A stretch of DNA of 44,006 bases from Streptomyces globisporus (lineage in GTDB: Bacteria > Actinomycetota > Actinomycetes > Streptomycetales > Streptomycetaceae), in NCBI RefSeq assembly GCF_003501885.1, contig NZ_QWFA01000020.1, positions 1-44,006 of the forward strand. Direction: 5' to 3'. The notes under the pieces are model-generated. The model was not told where the DNA came from. It saw only the letters and a program-made list of their open reading frames with translations, and did no database searches. Position 1 is the stretch's first letter; every line of letters starts with the position of its first letter. The translations under genes and the position numbers were made by a program. Below, piece after piece: positions 16,936 to 25,213 of the stretch.

Positions 16936-18159
16936 ATGCACACCATGAAGATGAACAGTTCCGTACGCGCCCGTATGCTCACGGGCACCACCCTCGCGCT
17001 GACGGCGTCCCTGGTACTGAGCGCCTGTGGCGGCAGCGGCGGTACGGAGTCCGAGGCCGAGCCGAAGCAGGCGGAGCAGGCCAAGAACGGCGGAGCCACC
17101 ACGGTGGAGAATCCGCTGGTCGCCTCCTTCGACGGGGGACTGTATGTGCTCGACGGCGAGACCCTGAAGCTCGGGAAGACCGTCGAGCTGCCCGGCTTCA
17201 ACCGGGTCAACCCGGCGGGCGACAAGGACCACGTCGTCGTCTCCTCCGACAGCGGCTTCCGGGTGTACGACGCGGCCCGGCAGACCTTCACGGACGCCGA
17301 GTTCAAGGGTGCGAAGCCCGGCCACGTCGTCCGGCACGGCGGCAGGACGGTCCTGTTCACCGACGGCACCGGCGAGGTGAACGTCTTCGACCCCGCCGAC
17401 CTGGCCGGCGGCAAGCGGCCCGAGGGACGCAGCTACACGTCCGCCGACGCCCATCACGGTGTCGCCATCGAACTGGCCGGCGGAGAACTCGCCACCACCC
17501 TGGGCACCGAGGAGAAGCGCACCGGGGCCCTCGTCCTGGACAAGAACGACAAGGAGATCGCGCGCGCCGAGAACTGCCCGGGTGTCCACGGCGAGGCCGC
17601 GGCCAAGGGCGAGGTGGTCGGGTTCGGCTGCGAGGACGGCGTCCTGCTCTACAAGGACGGCGCGTTCACCAAGGTCGACGCCCCCGGCGACTACGCCCGT
17701 ATCGGAAACCAGGCCGGAAGCGACGTCTCCCCGATCCTGCTCGGCGACTACAAGACCGACCCCGACGCGGAACTGGAACGCCCCACCCGCATATCGCTGA
17801 TCGACACCCGTACGGCGAAGATGAAGCTGGTCGACCTCGGCACCAGCTACTCCTTCCGCTCGCTCGCCCGCGGCCCGCACGGCGAAGCCCTCGTGCTCGG
17901 CACCAACGGCGTCCTCCACGTCATCGACCCGGAGACCGGGGAGGTGGAGAAGAAGATCGAAGCGGTCGGCGACTGGACCGAGCCCCTGGACTGGCAGCAG
18001 CCCAGGCCCACCCTGTTCGTCCGTGACCACACGGCGTACGTCTCCGAACCGGGCAAGCGCCAACTGCACTCCATCGACCTGGAATCGGGGAAGAAGGGCG
18101 CGTCCGTGACGCTGCCGAAGGCCACCAACGAACTGTCCGGGACGGTGGACGGTCACTGA
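16936..18159 (+). CDS. aztD: Zinc metallochaperone AztD (lipoprotein)
   Basis: 407 residues. Signal peptide and lipobox LVLSAC-G near residue 29. The mature part has AztD-family features: KPGHVVRHGGRTVLFTDGTG, SADAHHGVAIEL, ENCPGVHGEAAA and VVGFGCEDGVLLYKDG, then C-terminal propeller strands ending near LHSIDLESG. AztD proteins bind zinc outside the cytoplasmic membrane and pass it to AztC. GGAG lies 5 nt before ATG 16936; ATG 16945 is an alternative. A hairpin separates it from aztC, and a strong terminator follows. Confidence 0.88.
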   Translation: MHTMKMNSSVRARMLTGTTLALTASLVLSACGGSGGTESEAEPKQAEQAKNGGATTVENPLVASFDGGLYVLDGETLKLGKTVELPGFNRVNPAGDKDHVVVSSDSGFRVYDAARQTFTDAEFKGAKPGHVVRHGGRTVLFTDGTGEVNVFDPADLAGGKRPEGRSYTSADAHHGVAIELAGGELATTLGTEEKRTGALVLDKNDKEIARAENCPGVHGEAAAKGEVVGFGCEDGVLLYKDGAFTKVDAPGDYARIGNQAGSDVSPILLGDYKTDPDAELERPTRISLIDTRTAKMKLVDLGTSYSFRSLARGPHGEALVLGTNGVLHVIDPETGEVEKKIEAVGDWTEPLDWQQPRPTLFVRDHTAYVSEPGKRQLHSIDLESGKKGASVTLPKATNELSGTVDGH

Positions 18160-18184
18160 CCGGTCCGCGCCCAGCAGCACTCCG

Positions 18185-18252
18185 CCCCTGTTTCCAGGGG
18201 TTCTGAACGGCGCGGCGCCACGGGAGCAGGAACTCCCGTAGCGCAGCGCCGT
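18185..18252. terminator. Double hairpin, bidirectional terminator between aztD and the NlpC/P60 gene
   Basis: First hairpin: CCCCTG-TTTC-CAGGGG (18185-18200) followed by TTCT. Second, larger one: outer stem ACGGCGC/GCGCCGT (18207-18213 with 18246-18252), middle GCGC/GCGC, inner ACGGGAG/CTCCCGT with loop CAGGAA. It lies between two convergent operons. Confidence 0.8.
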
Positions 18253-18287
18253 CTTGCGGAAGGACAGCTTCGGCGGGGCCCGCCAGG

Positions 18288-19367
18288 TCAGAGCCGCTTC
18301 GCGCTGCGCAGGGTCTTGGCGTAGTAGCCGTTGCCGTCAAGCCGGGAGACCCCGCCGACGTCGCCGATGGTCGGGCCGTTGATCTCCTCCCGGCTGGAGA
18401 CGAAGATCAGGTGGCCCTCGGTGTCGTAGCCGAGCACGATGCCGACGTGGTCGAGCCGCTCCTTCGTGCGGGCGTCCAGCTTGAAGAAGACCAGGTCGCC
18501 CGGCTGGAGCTGGTCGATGGCGGACGGCCGGTCGTCGGGGCCCACGCCGGTCAGCGGGAGCACGTCGGCGCCCTCGTCGGAGCGGGCCATGCCGTTCGCG
18601 GTGCGCGGCAGTCCGTCGCCCGAGGCGTCCGAGGACATCAGCGGGTAACGGGTGCGGTAGCCGAGCACCATCCGGATGTACCCCGAGCAGTCCAGGGACC
18701 TGGCGCGCATGGACTCCGGGGTGCCGGTCTGCCCGTCCCGGAAGGGGTAGGGCAGGCCGAGGTAGTCGTAGAAGTCGGACTGCTCCAGACGCAGGTCGCC
18801 GCCCTCAGCGCCGGTGGTGTTCAGCGGCCCGAAGTTGGCGTCACCGGCGTAGGCGACGCCCTGGTCGTCCTTCTTCTGCGGGGCGCCGGCCACGTACTGG
18901 AAGGCGGTCGCGAAGACGTCGTCCTCCTTGCTGTCCGCGTACTCGGCGTGCCAGTCGGTGAACCACTTCTCCTTCTCGGCGCCCTTCTTCCAGGGCTCGG
19001 GCATCAGACGCACCCAGTCCGTGGTGGAGACCTTGGAGGAGGTGGAGGCCGGCTCGGTGAAGGTGCGGGCCGGGCCGGTGAGCGTGGCCAGGCGCGCCCC
19101 GTCGGTGAAGACCGCCTTGATCTGGCCGTCGGAACCGCGCAGCACGGAGCGCGCCGGGTTCTCCAGCCGCGACCAGGTGGCCTCGCCCTTGTCGTCGTCG
19201 GCCGAGCCGGAGGCCTTGCCGCCGTCCAGGACGCCGACGTTGCGGACCTCGGTCACCCCGGGCGCCTCCTGCTTGCGCAGTTCCAGGGTGAGGTAGCCGG
19301 AGGTCGCGACGAGCGCCAGCACCACCAGTCCCGAGACGACGGGCCGTGACTTCTTCTTCCCTGCCAT
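18288..19367 (-). CDS. Membrane-anchored NlpC/P60 family hydrolase
   Basis: 359 residues. One N-terminal membrane segment (VVSGLVVLALVATSGYLTL) with the rest outside the cell. The NlpC/P60 catalytic Cys227 is in SLDCSGYIRM, His307 is in LDHVGIVLGY, and FVSSREE follows. LQPGDLVFF is also typical. This family cleaves gamma-glutamyl or cell-wall peptide bonds. As the last gene of the poly-gamma-glutamate locus, it could release or trim the polymer, as PgdS does in Bacillus; the substrate is inferred. GAGGAG precedes ATG 19367, and it follows pgsC by 32 bp. Confidence 0.9.
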   Translation of the reverse strand: MAGKKKSRPVVSGLVVLALVATSGYLTLELRKQEAPGVTEVRNVGVLDGGKASGSADDDKGEATWSRLENPARSVLRGSDGQIKAVFTDGARLATLTGPARTFTEPASTSSKVSTTDWVRLMPEPWKKGAEKEKWFTDWHAEYADSKEDDVFATAFQYVAGAPQKKDDQGVAYAGDANFGPLNTTGAEGGDLRLEQSDFYDYLGLPYPFRDGQTGTPESMRARSLDCSGYIRMVLGYRTRYPLMSSDASGDGLPRTANGMARSDEGADVLPLTGVGPDDRPSAIDQLQPGDLVFFKLDARTKERLDHVGIVLGYDTEGHLIFVSSREEINGPTIGDVGGVSRLDGNGYYAKTLRSAKRL

Positions 19368-19399
19368 CGGTTACTCCTCGGTTGTTCGTGGGCGGCTGG

Positions 19400-19882
19400 T
19401 CAGACCGCGGGCATGATGCCGAGCAGCAGCCCGGCGGCGACGACGATGTAGGCCATGAGCGAGACCGTGCCGGTGGCCAGCAGGGTGGGGCCCTTCGGCT
19501 GGCGCACCAGTTGGTAGGCGATCAGGCCGGGCACGATGAAGCCGAGCGTCTGGTTGCCGTAGAGCAGCGGGAACTCCAGCGACAGCAGGATCATCACCGT
19601 GCTCTGGAGCAGCACGCCGAGCAGCACGACCGAGGCGAACAGCCGCTTGCCGTACAGGATCACCAGCCGCTGCATGACCTTGGTGCCGGCGTAGGTGAGG
19701 GCCGTGACACCCAGCACCATGGCCGCGCGCTGGACGTCCTCGATCAGCGTCAGCGCGAGCCAGCCCGGGGTGATCATCCCGCCGGGCGAAAGGTTGGTGG
19801 TGAGGTAGCACAGCAGCGAGAAGAACAGCCCTATGGCGATACCCAGGGCGGCCATCTCGGGGGTCAGTGCGGCGGTGGTCAA
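19400..19882 (-). CDS. pgsC: PgsC/CapC-type poly-gamma-glutamate membrane subunit
   Basis: 160 residues, nearly all membrane-embedded, close to the usual PgsC length of about 150. The motif LTTNLSPGGMITPGWLAL near residue 28 is characteristic of CapC/PgsC, as is LEFPLLYGNQTLGFIVPGLIA later on. It starts at TTG 19882, overlapping the pgsB stop (TTGA), with GGAG 6 nt upstream. It should form the membrane synthesis/export complex with PgsB and the CapA-like protein. Confidence 0.93.
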   Translation of the reverse strand: MTTAALTPEMAALGIAIGLFFSLLCYLTTNLSPGGMITPGWLALTLIEDVQRAAMVLGVTALTYAGTKVMQRLVILYGKRLFASVVLLGVLLQSTVMILLSLEFPLLYGNQTLGFIVPGLIAYQLVRQPKGPTLLATGTVSLMAYIVVAAGLLLGIMPAV

Positions 19883-21492
19883 CGGGAACTCCGGGCGTCG
19901 TCGTGCGGCTCGTCGTGGGGCGGCCAGATGTGCGGGGCGGGCTCGTACGGCTGCTTCTGCGGCGCGTCGGCGAAGAACTCGAAGGGCTGGTCCTGCCGCC
20001 CCTGGCCCTGAGCCCGCGCCTGCCCCCGGCCCTGCTGGGCGTGCGGCTCACGCTGTGCGTACGGATCCTGCTGGGCGTGCCGCTCGTGCTGCGCGTACGG
20101 CTCACGACCGGCGTACCGCTCGTGGTGTCCGGGCTGCTGCCGGTGGGAATCCGTCGGCTGCACCGGGATGCGGACCACCGGGATCTCCTGCGTCTGCGAA
20201 GCCTGGTAGCGCTCCTCGTACGCCGGGTGGTACGAGGCGAACGGGTCCAGGCGGGACGCCTGAGCCGGGTTCGCGGCGACGGGGTTCGGGGTCTCCTCGT
20301 CCGCCTCGCTCTCGTCGGCGGGCAGCTCGGCGAGGTACTCCAGCAGCTCCTCGCCCTGGCCGTGGATGTTGCCGATGGCCACCAGCGACGCGCCGTCGGA
20401 CATCCGGCCGAGCATCGCCGGCATGAACTCGTCGGCGGCCCGCTTCTCGCCGCCCAGGTCGACCGCCCGGTCCTGCCACTCGGCGGGGATGGCGTCGATC
20501 GCGCTCTTGGCGGGATGCCCGATGACGAAGACGTTGTCGGGCTGGAGGTCGGGGATGATCTCGCCCATCTGCCCGTTGCGCTCCACGCGGTCGGGGCGGC
20601 AGTTGATCACCACGTTCAGCGGGCGGCGGATGGCGCCGAGGTCGAGGAGCTGGTTGATGTTCATCAGCGTCGACTCGGGGTCGTTGGCCGCGAAGACGTT
20701 GGCGAAGGCGAGGCGGTTGCCGTCGGGGGCCACATAGCGCTCCACCGAGAGCACACCCGGGTCCGGCGGGGCGTCGTACATCCCCTGGAGGGCGACCTCG
20801 CGCTCCACGCCGAGGAGATCGGCGACGACCAGGGCGATCGCCACGTTCTCCTTGAAGGTGAACCAGCTGAAACCGCGCAGCTCCTCGTCGCTGACGGTCT
20901 CCGGATCGGCGTACACCAACTGGCAGTTCCGGGCGTCCGCCTCCTCCTGGAGGATGTGGAAACGTTCCTTCTCGGCGGTGACGCAGATCCCGTCCTCGGG
21001 CATCGAGCGGCACAGCGAGCGGGCCACGTCGTCGAGGGTGGGGCCCATCTCGGCGAGGTGGTCCTCGCGTACGTTGCAGAGCACGCCGATCGTCGAGCGG
21101 ATCAGCTTGCTCTGGTTGACCTCCTGGAGCGCCGGCATCACGGCCATGCACTCGATGACCAGCGCGTCGGGCCGGTAGGTGGCGGCCCGCCGGACGATGC
21201 CGATCTGCTCCACCACGTTGGCGATGCCGAACTTGCGGTAGACCGGCTCCTCGGTGGCGTCCGGGTGGATGAAGCGGGCGGCCGTCCCGGTCGTCTTGGC
21301 GACGGTGATCAGGTCACCGCCCCGCAGCGCGCCCGCGCAGAGCCGGGTGATGGAGGACTTGCCGCGGATGCCGTTGACCAGCACCCGCGAGGGGATCGTG
21401 TGCAGCGCGGCGTAGTGCCGACGCTGCTCCACGATGCCCGCGACGAGCAGGAACACACTGCCGGTGAGCAGGACGAAGTAGAGGTAGAGCAC
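19879..21492 (-). CDS. pgsB: Poly-gamma-glutamate synthase PgsB/CapB with long repeat-rich C-terminal tail
   Basis: 537 residues against about 390 usual. Residues 1-394 form the PgsB core: one N-terminal membrane helix, P-loop NGIRGKSSITRL near residue 41, ECMAVMPALQ, NVREDHLAEMGPT, NCRPDRVERNGQM and VAIGNIHGQGEE. It belongs to the Mur-ligase-like amide ligases and polymerises glutamate through gamma-amide bonds with ATP. Residues from about 395 are an extra hydrophilic tail; about 450-500 carry 6-7-residue repeats such as PYAQHE-RHAQQD-PYAQRE-PHAQQ. The tail is probably disordered; its function is unknown. GTG 21492 has GGAGGAAGG upstream, 6 bp after the Cache-HAMP gene stop. Confidence 0.93.
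   Translation of the reverse strand: MLYLYFVLLTGSVFLLVAGIVEQRRHYAALHTIPSRVLVNGIRGKSSITRLCAGALRGGDLITVAKTTGTAARFIHPDATEEPVYRKFGIANVVEQIGIVRRAATYRPDALVIECMAVMPALQEVNQSKLIRSTIGVLCNVREDHLAEMGPTLDDVARSLCRSMPEDGICVTAEKERFHILQEEADARNCQLVYADPETVSDEELRGFSWFTFKENVAIALVVADLLGVEREVALQGMYDAPPDPGVLSVERYVAPDGNRLAFANVFAANDPESTLMNINQLLDLGAIRRPLNVVINCRPDRVERNGQMGEIIPDLQPDNVFVIGHPAKSAIDAIPAEWQDRAVDLGGEKRAADEFMPAMLGRMSDGASLVAIGNIHGQGEELLEYLAELPADESEADEETPNPVAANPAQASRLDPFASYHPAYEERYQASQTQEIPVVRIPVQPTDSHRQQPGHHERYAGREPYAQHERHAQQDPYAQREPHAQQGRGQARAQGQGRQDQPFEFFADAPQKQPYEPAPHIWPPHDEPHDDARSSR
20030..20120 (-). repeat. Short tandem repeats in pgsB encoding the YAQ/HAQ tail
   Basis: In-frame units of about 18-21 bp encode alternating Tyr-Ala-Gln and His-Ala-Gln segments. 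The copies differ at several bases, so this is an old rather than a recent expansion. Length variation between strains would be expected. Confidence 0.6.
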
Positions 21493-21498
21493 CCTGGG

Positions 21499-23820
21499 TC
21501 ACCTTCCTCCGGCGCCGGGCCGGGACTCGGCGGGCCGGCGTGCCTGGGTCTGCCGACGGGCCTGCAACTGCTGGCGGATCAGTTCGAGGCTCCGGACGAC
21601 GGCGCCCACCTCGTCCTGGTAGCGGGGGTAGTGCACGGTCTTGAGGTCTCCGTCGGCGAGCTTCTCGGTGGCCGCCGCGAGGGCCCGCAGGGGCCGTACG
21701 ACGACGAGGTGGATCCAGCCCAGGCAGACCACGATCAGGGCGAGGCCGAGCAGACTGGCGAGCACGCTGCGGTCCTCGCGCTCGTAGGCGGTGATCTCGA
21801 AGCGGCCGGCGTCCTGCCAGCTCACGACGGTCCAGCCCAGGTCGGAGGCGACCCCGCCGCCGGTGAACGGCGCCGCGGCGGCCACGGTGACGGCGCCGCC
21901 GTCCCGGATGAGCAGCCCGTTCTCCAGCGGCCCGGCGCCCACCCGCACATTGGCGGCGCGCACCAGATCGGGCAGCGCGTCCTTCGGCAGCCCCTCGAAG
22001 GCGCGGAAACCGTCGCTGGCGGCGAGGGTCCGCGCGTCCGCGTTCACGATCCGGACCTCGCCGAGGCCGGGCCGCTTCAGCAGCGAGTTGAGGAACTCCA
22101 CCCGCACCTCGCCGACCAGGGTCATGCCCTTGCGCTCCGGCACGGGCGCCCCGGCCTGGACGACGGGCCTCTTCTCACCCTGGCCGGAGACGCGGACCAG
22201 CGACGGGTCCTTCTCCGTGCTCCACGGGTGGGGGTCGCCGCCGGCCCGGGCGACGATGTCGCCGTTCGCGCCGACGACGTACAGCGCCTGGTAGCGGGTG
22301 TGCTCGCGCAGGGCGGTCTTCAGCACGGTCTCGGTGGCGGCGGGGTCGTCGACGTCGAGCAGGCGGGAGGTGGAGACGAGGTCGGCCTGGGCCTCGTTCA
22401 GCGCCCGGCGGGCCCGGTCGGCGACCAGGTCGGTGCGGTCGCGCTGGTCGTTGACCATGACGGCGGGGATGCTGACGGTCCCGTCCGTGCGGTTGAGCAG
22501 GAGCCCGACGGGAACGCACCACAGCAGCAGGAGAACCGCCGTCAGCGCCAGCGGCCCGCGCGCACCACCCCGGAACCGGCCGCTCGGCCGCGCGCCGACG
22601 GGGCCGTCGGATCCGTGCGGGCCGCCGAGCTGGCCGCGGATGCGCTCCAGCGCGGCGCCGATCCGGGCGGCCTCGCCCCAGCGCGGCACCGTGACCGGGC
22701 GGATCAGGTCGCCGCGGGCGAGCCGGCGGGACTCCAGGAACAGGCCGAGCAGCGGGCGCTGCACGGTCATCCACAGCACGGCGACCGCGAGCAGGCCGAG
22801 CAGCACCAGGGCGCCCGCCGCGAGCAGGCCGAAGAGGTGCCGGCTGTCGTCGGTGAGGGTCTGCTGCTGGACCACGGGGAGCAGGGAGACGACGGTAAGA
22901 CCGAGACCGGCGGCGACGCTCTCCCCGTCCTCCGGGTCGGAGGCGGCGAGGGAGGCGTACCCCACGGTGGCGACCCGGCCGTTGTAGCCCCCGCCCACCA
23001 GGGTTCCGCTGACCCCGGGGTAGCCGCGGGAACCGGGCTCCCGGGCACTGACCGGGTTCTGCTCGGTCTCCTCGGCGGCCTGGTCGGACAGCCGGGTCAT
23101 CTGCTTCTGCAGGAAGGTGAGTTCCTTGCGCTCCGCGTCCGAGTTCAGTGCCTCGGACTGCTCGAAGCCGGCGGTCGCGAGGATCTCGCCACCGCGGGCG
23201 ACGACGGCCATGCTGCGGAACGGGCCCAGGTTGATGGGGGGCACGGAGAGGCTGTTGGAGGCGACCAGCAGCTGCTGCGCCCCCTGCTTCCCCTCCAGCA
23301 CGGCCATCGTCATCAGGCGTACGTCGCCGGTCTCCAGCCGCACCATCCGCGGGGTGAGCGCCTGGTCACCGGTGAGGACGTCCTTGTCCACCCAGGCGAG
23401 CGGGATGCGCTCCCCGCGAGCGGCGAGCACCTTGCCGTCCGCCAGATCAAGCACGGTGGTGCCGGTCCACTTCTGGTACGCCTTGCTCAGGTCCGACAGC
23501 ACGCGCTCGGGGTCGGCCGGCTTGCCCGCGTTCAGCGCGGTGGCGGTGCGTTCGAGGTCGGTGACCCGCTCGTCGATCGAGGCGCGCAGGGCGATGGCGC
23601 CGTCCTCGGCGAAGTGCTGCTGCGAGGAGAGCACCGCCTTGGGCACGACCGGTTCCGCGCCCGGCCCCAGCACCTTGGCCGTGAGGCCCGCGAGGGCGAG
23701 GATCAGCACGCACAGCAGGGCGATCGGCGGCCGGATGCCACCCAGCAACGGCATGTCCGCACGTCTGCGGCTGCGCCGCCGGCCTTTCGGCACGAGGGGC
23801 GCGGCAGGAGTCGATGTCAC
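21499..23820 (-). CDS. Tandem Cache-HAMP membrane sensor protein without output domain
   Basis: 773 residues, apparently two copies of one layout. Membrane helix about 30-50, extracytoplasmic region to about 325, helix 330-352, HAMP-like segment to about 400 (VQRPLLGLFLESRRLARGD). Then helix 423-442, a second extracytoplasmic region, helix 683-702, and a second HAMP segment (VVRPLRALAAATEKLADGD) with a short coiled tail. The outer regions resemble Cache sensor domains (for example RYQALYVVGANGDIVARAGG). No kinase, methyl-accepting, cyclase or phosphatase domain is present. GTG 23820 has AAGGAAG upstream. Its place between capA and pgsB suggests that it senses or scaffolds polymer synthesis, which is an inference. 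Confidence 0.85.
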   Translation of the reverse strand: MTSTPAAPLVPKGRRRSRRRADMPLLGGIRPPIALLCVLILALAGLTAKVLGPGAEPVVPKAVLSSQQHFAEDGAIALRASIDERVTDLERTATALNAGKPADPERVLSDLSKAYQKWTGTTVLDLADGKVLAARGERIPLAWVDKDVLTGDQALTPRMVRLETGDVRLMTMAVLEGKQGAQQLLVASNSLSVPPINLGPFRSMAVVARGGEILATAGFEQSEALNSDAERKELTFLQKQMTRLSDQAAEETEQNPVSAREPGSRGYPGVSGTLVGGGYNGRVATVGYASLAASDPEDGESVAAGLGLTVVSLLPVVQQQTLTDDSRHLFGLLAAGALVLLGLLAVAVLWMTVQRPLLGLFLESRRLARGDLIRPVTVPRWGEAARIGAALERIRGQLGGPHGSDGPVGARPSGRFRGGARGPLALTAVLLLLWCVPVGLLLNRTDGTVSIPAVMVNDQRDRTDLVADRARRALNEAQADLVSTSRLLDVDDPAATETVLKTALREHTRYQALYVVGANGDIVARAGGDPHPWSTEKDPSLVRVSGQGEKRPVVQAGAPVPERKGMTLVGEVRVEFLNSLLKRPGLGEVRIVNADARTLAASDGFRAFEGLPKDALPDLVRAANVRVGAGPLENGLLIRDGGAVTVAAAAPFTGGGVASDLGWTVVSWQDAGRFEITAYEREDRSVLASLLGLALIVVCLGWIHLVVVRPLRALAAATEKLADGDLKTVHYPRYQDEVGAVVRSLELIRQQLQARRQTQARRPAESRPGAGGR

Positions 23821-23885
23821 CGGTTTTCTTCCTTGGTCGCTGCGGGTGCTCAGTGCCCGGAGGAAGCACCGCTGTCGCGTGGCTG

Positions 23886-23931
23886 CGAGACGTTGTGTCG
23901 TCGAAAAGCGCGAGACGCTGTCGTTGAAAAG
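23886..23931. repeat. Imperfect tandem repeat in the capA to Cache-HAMP gap
   Basis: CGAGACGTTGTGTCGTCGAAAAG (given as 23886-23908) and a 21-bp related copy at 23911-23931 lie head to tail, period 25 bp, sharing CGAGACG and GAAAAG. They sit in the 167-bp gap upstream of the Cache-HAMP gene on the minus strand. It may be an internal regulatory site or an mRNA structure. Confidence 0.4.
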
Positions 23932-23987
23932 ACGGACAAGCGCCTAAGAGGTTGTGTCCGTTGGCATATACGAGGGTGTGGGCCTGG

Positions 23988-25190
23988 TCACTTCGCCGGC
24001 GACAGCCGCTTCAGGCCGTCACCGCCCGGCGCTCCCCGGTTGAAGAGGAAGCCGCGCGTCCGGTCCTCGGCCAGCCGGTAGCGGGCGGTCCGGTCGGCGG
24101 ACAGCCCTTCGGGGTTCTCCAGTGCCTGCTGTACGTCCACCAGCCGGACGTCCTCGACCGCGCCCTCGGGCACCTTCTCCCCGGGTTCGAGCTCCGGGGG
24201 GATGTCCACGAGCGTGGTGCGGTAGCGGGCGGAGACGTCCCAGCCGTCGGCGGTCTCACGGAACTCGAACCAGCCGATGGCCCCCTCCTCGGTGAGGCCG
24301 GTCGGCGAGGAGTGCCGGGCCACCTGGTTGCCGAGGCTGTAGGCGACCCAGGTGCCGTTCACCTTCTGGATCGGCTGCACCACGTGGGCATGGTGCCCGA
24401 TCACCAGGTCGACGCCGGTCTCCTCGGTGATCCGCCGGGCCATGTCGAGCTGCGGGACGCTCGGCTCGTTGTAGTGCTCCAGACCCCAGTGCAGGGAGAG
24501 CAGCACCACCTCGGCGCCCTTGTCGCGGGCCCGCTTCTCGTCCTTCTTGATGGTCTCCGTGCGGGAGAGGTTGAAGGCCCAGCTCTGCTTCTCGGGCGTG
24601 GGGTTGAGGAAGGACTCCCAGGAGTACGAGAGGTGAGCGACCTTGACGCCGTTGACGTCGCGGATGTTGATCTGCTCTGCTTCCTTCGGCGTCCGCGCCG
24701 ACCCGCTGTGCCCGAGGCCCACCTTGTCCATGGCGTCCAGCGTGCGGCGCACGGCTTTCAGTCCATGGTCGAAGGTGTGATTGGAGGCTGTCGAGCAGGT
24801 GTCGTATCCGACGTCTTTCAGGCTGGTCAGGATCTGCGGCGGAACCAGGAATTCCGGGTACCCCTGGAACGGTCCCTCGGGCTTCCCGACGGGTGTCTCC
24901 ATGTGACAGATCGCGAGGTCGGCCTTGCTGATCACGGGCTTCACCCCGGCGAGCAGCGGCCCGAAGTCCAGACCGGCCTCCCCATGCCCGCTCTTCTCGG
25001 CATCCTTGGCGGCCTGCTCGACCAGCTCGGGATGGATGAGGACGTCTCCGGCCGCGGCGACGCTGAAACTGCGGCCGCCGCCCTGGGCCTGGGGTTGCGC
25101 CGGCTCCGAGCCGCACGACACGGTCAGGCCGACGGCTATCGCCAGCAGGCCCATCGAACGACCCATACCGAGAGAATTACGGAATGTCAC
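23988..25190 (-). CDS. capA: CapA/PgsA-family lipoprotein of the poly-gamma-glutamate system
   Basis: 400 residues or slightly fewer. Signal peptide with lipobox-like LTVSC-G. The CapA metallophosphatase-like motifs are ordered as expected: AAGDVLIHP near residue 45, HMETPVG, STASNHTFDHG, LHWGLEH, VIGHHAHVVQP and YSLGNQV. CapA/PgsA is needed for polymer elongation or transport in Bacillus. It appears to be the first gene of the pgs operon here. GTG 25190 has no clear ribosome site and overlaps the outermost start of the divergent gene, so ATG 25166 or 25154 may be the true start. Confidence 0.9.
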   Translation of the reverse strand: MTFRNSLGMGRSMGLLAIAVGLTVSCGSEPAQPQAQGGGRSFSVAAAGDVLIHPELVEQAAKDAEKSGHGEAGLDFGPLLAGVKPVISKADLAICHMETPVGKPEGPFQGYPEFLVPPQILTSLKDVGYDTCSTASNHTFDHGLKAVRRTLDAMDKVGLGHSGSARTPKEAEQINIRDVNGVKVAHLSYSWESFLNPTPEKQSWAFNLSRTETIKKDEKRARDKGAEVVLLSLHWGLEHYNEPSVPQLDMARRITEETGVDLVIGHHAHVVQPIQKVNGTWVAYSLGNQVARHSSPTGLTEEGAIGWFEFRETADGWDVSARYRTTLVDIPPELEPGEKVPEGAVEDVRLVDVQQALENPEGLSADRTARYRLAEDRTRGFLFNRGAPGGDGLKRLSPAK

Positions 25191-25213
25191 TGAGTCATAC
25201 TTACATGAGCCTC

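Noticed and set aside
19867..24081. A 1,404-codon plus-strand open frame across the pgs locus
   Set aside because: It is antisense to three clear genes, is low-complexity Gly/Arg/Asp/His-rich, and shows no family motif; long antisense frames are expected at this GC content.
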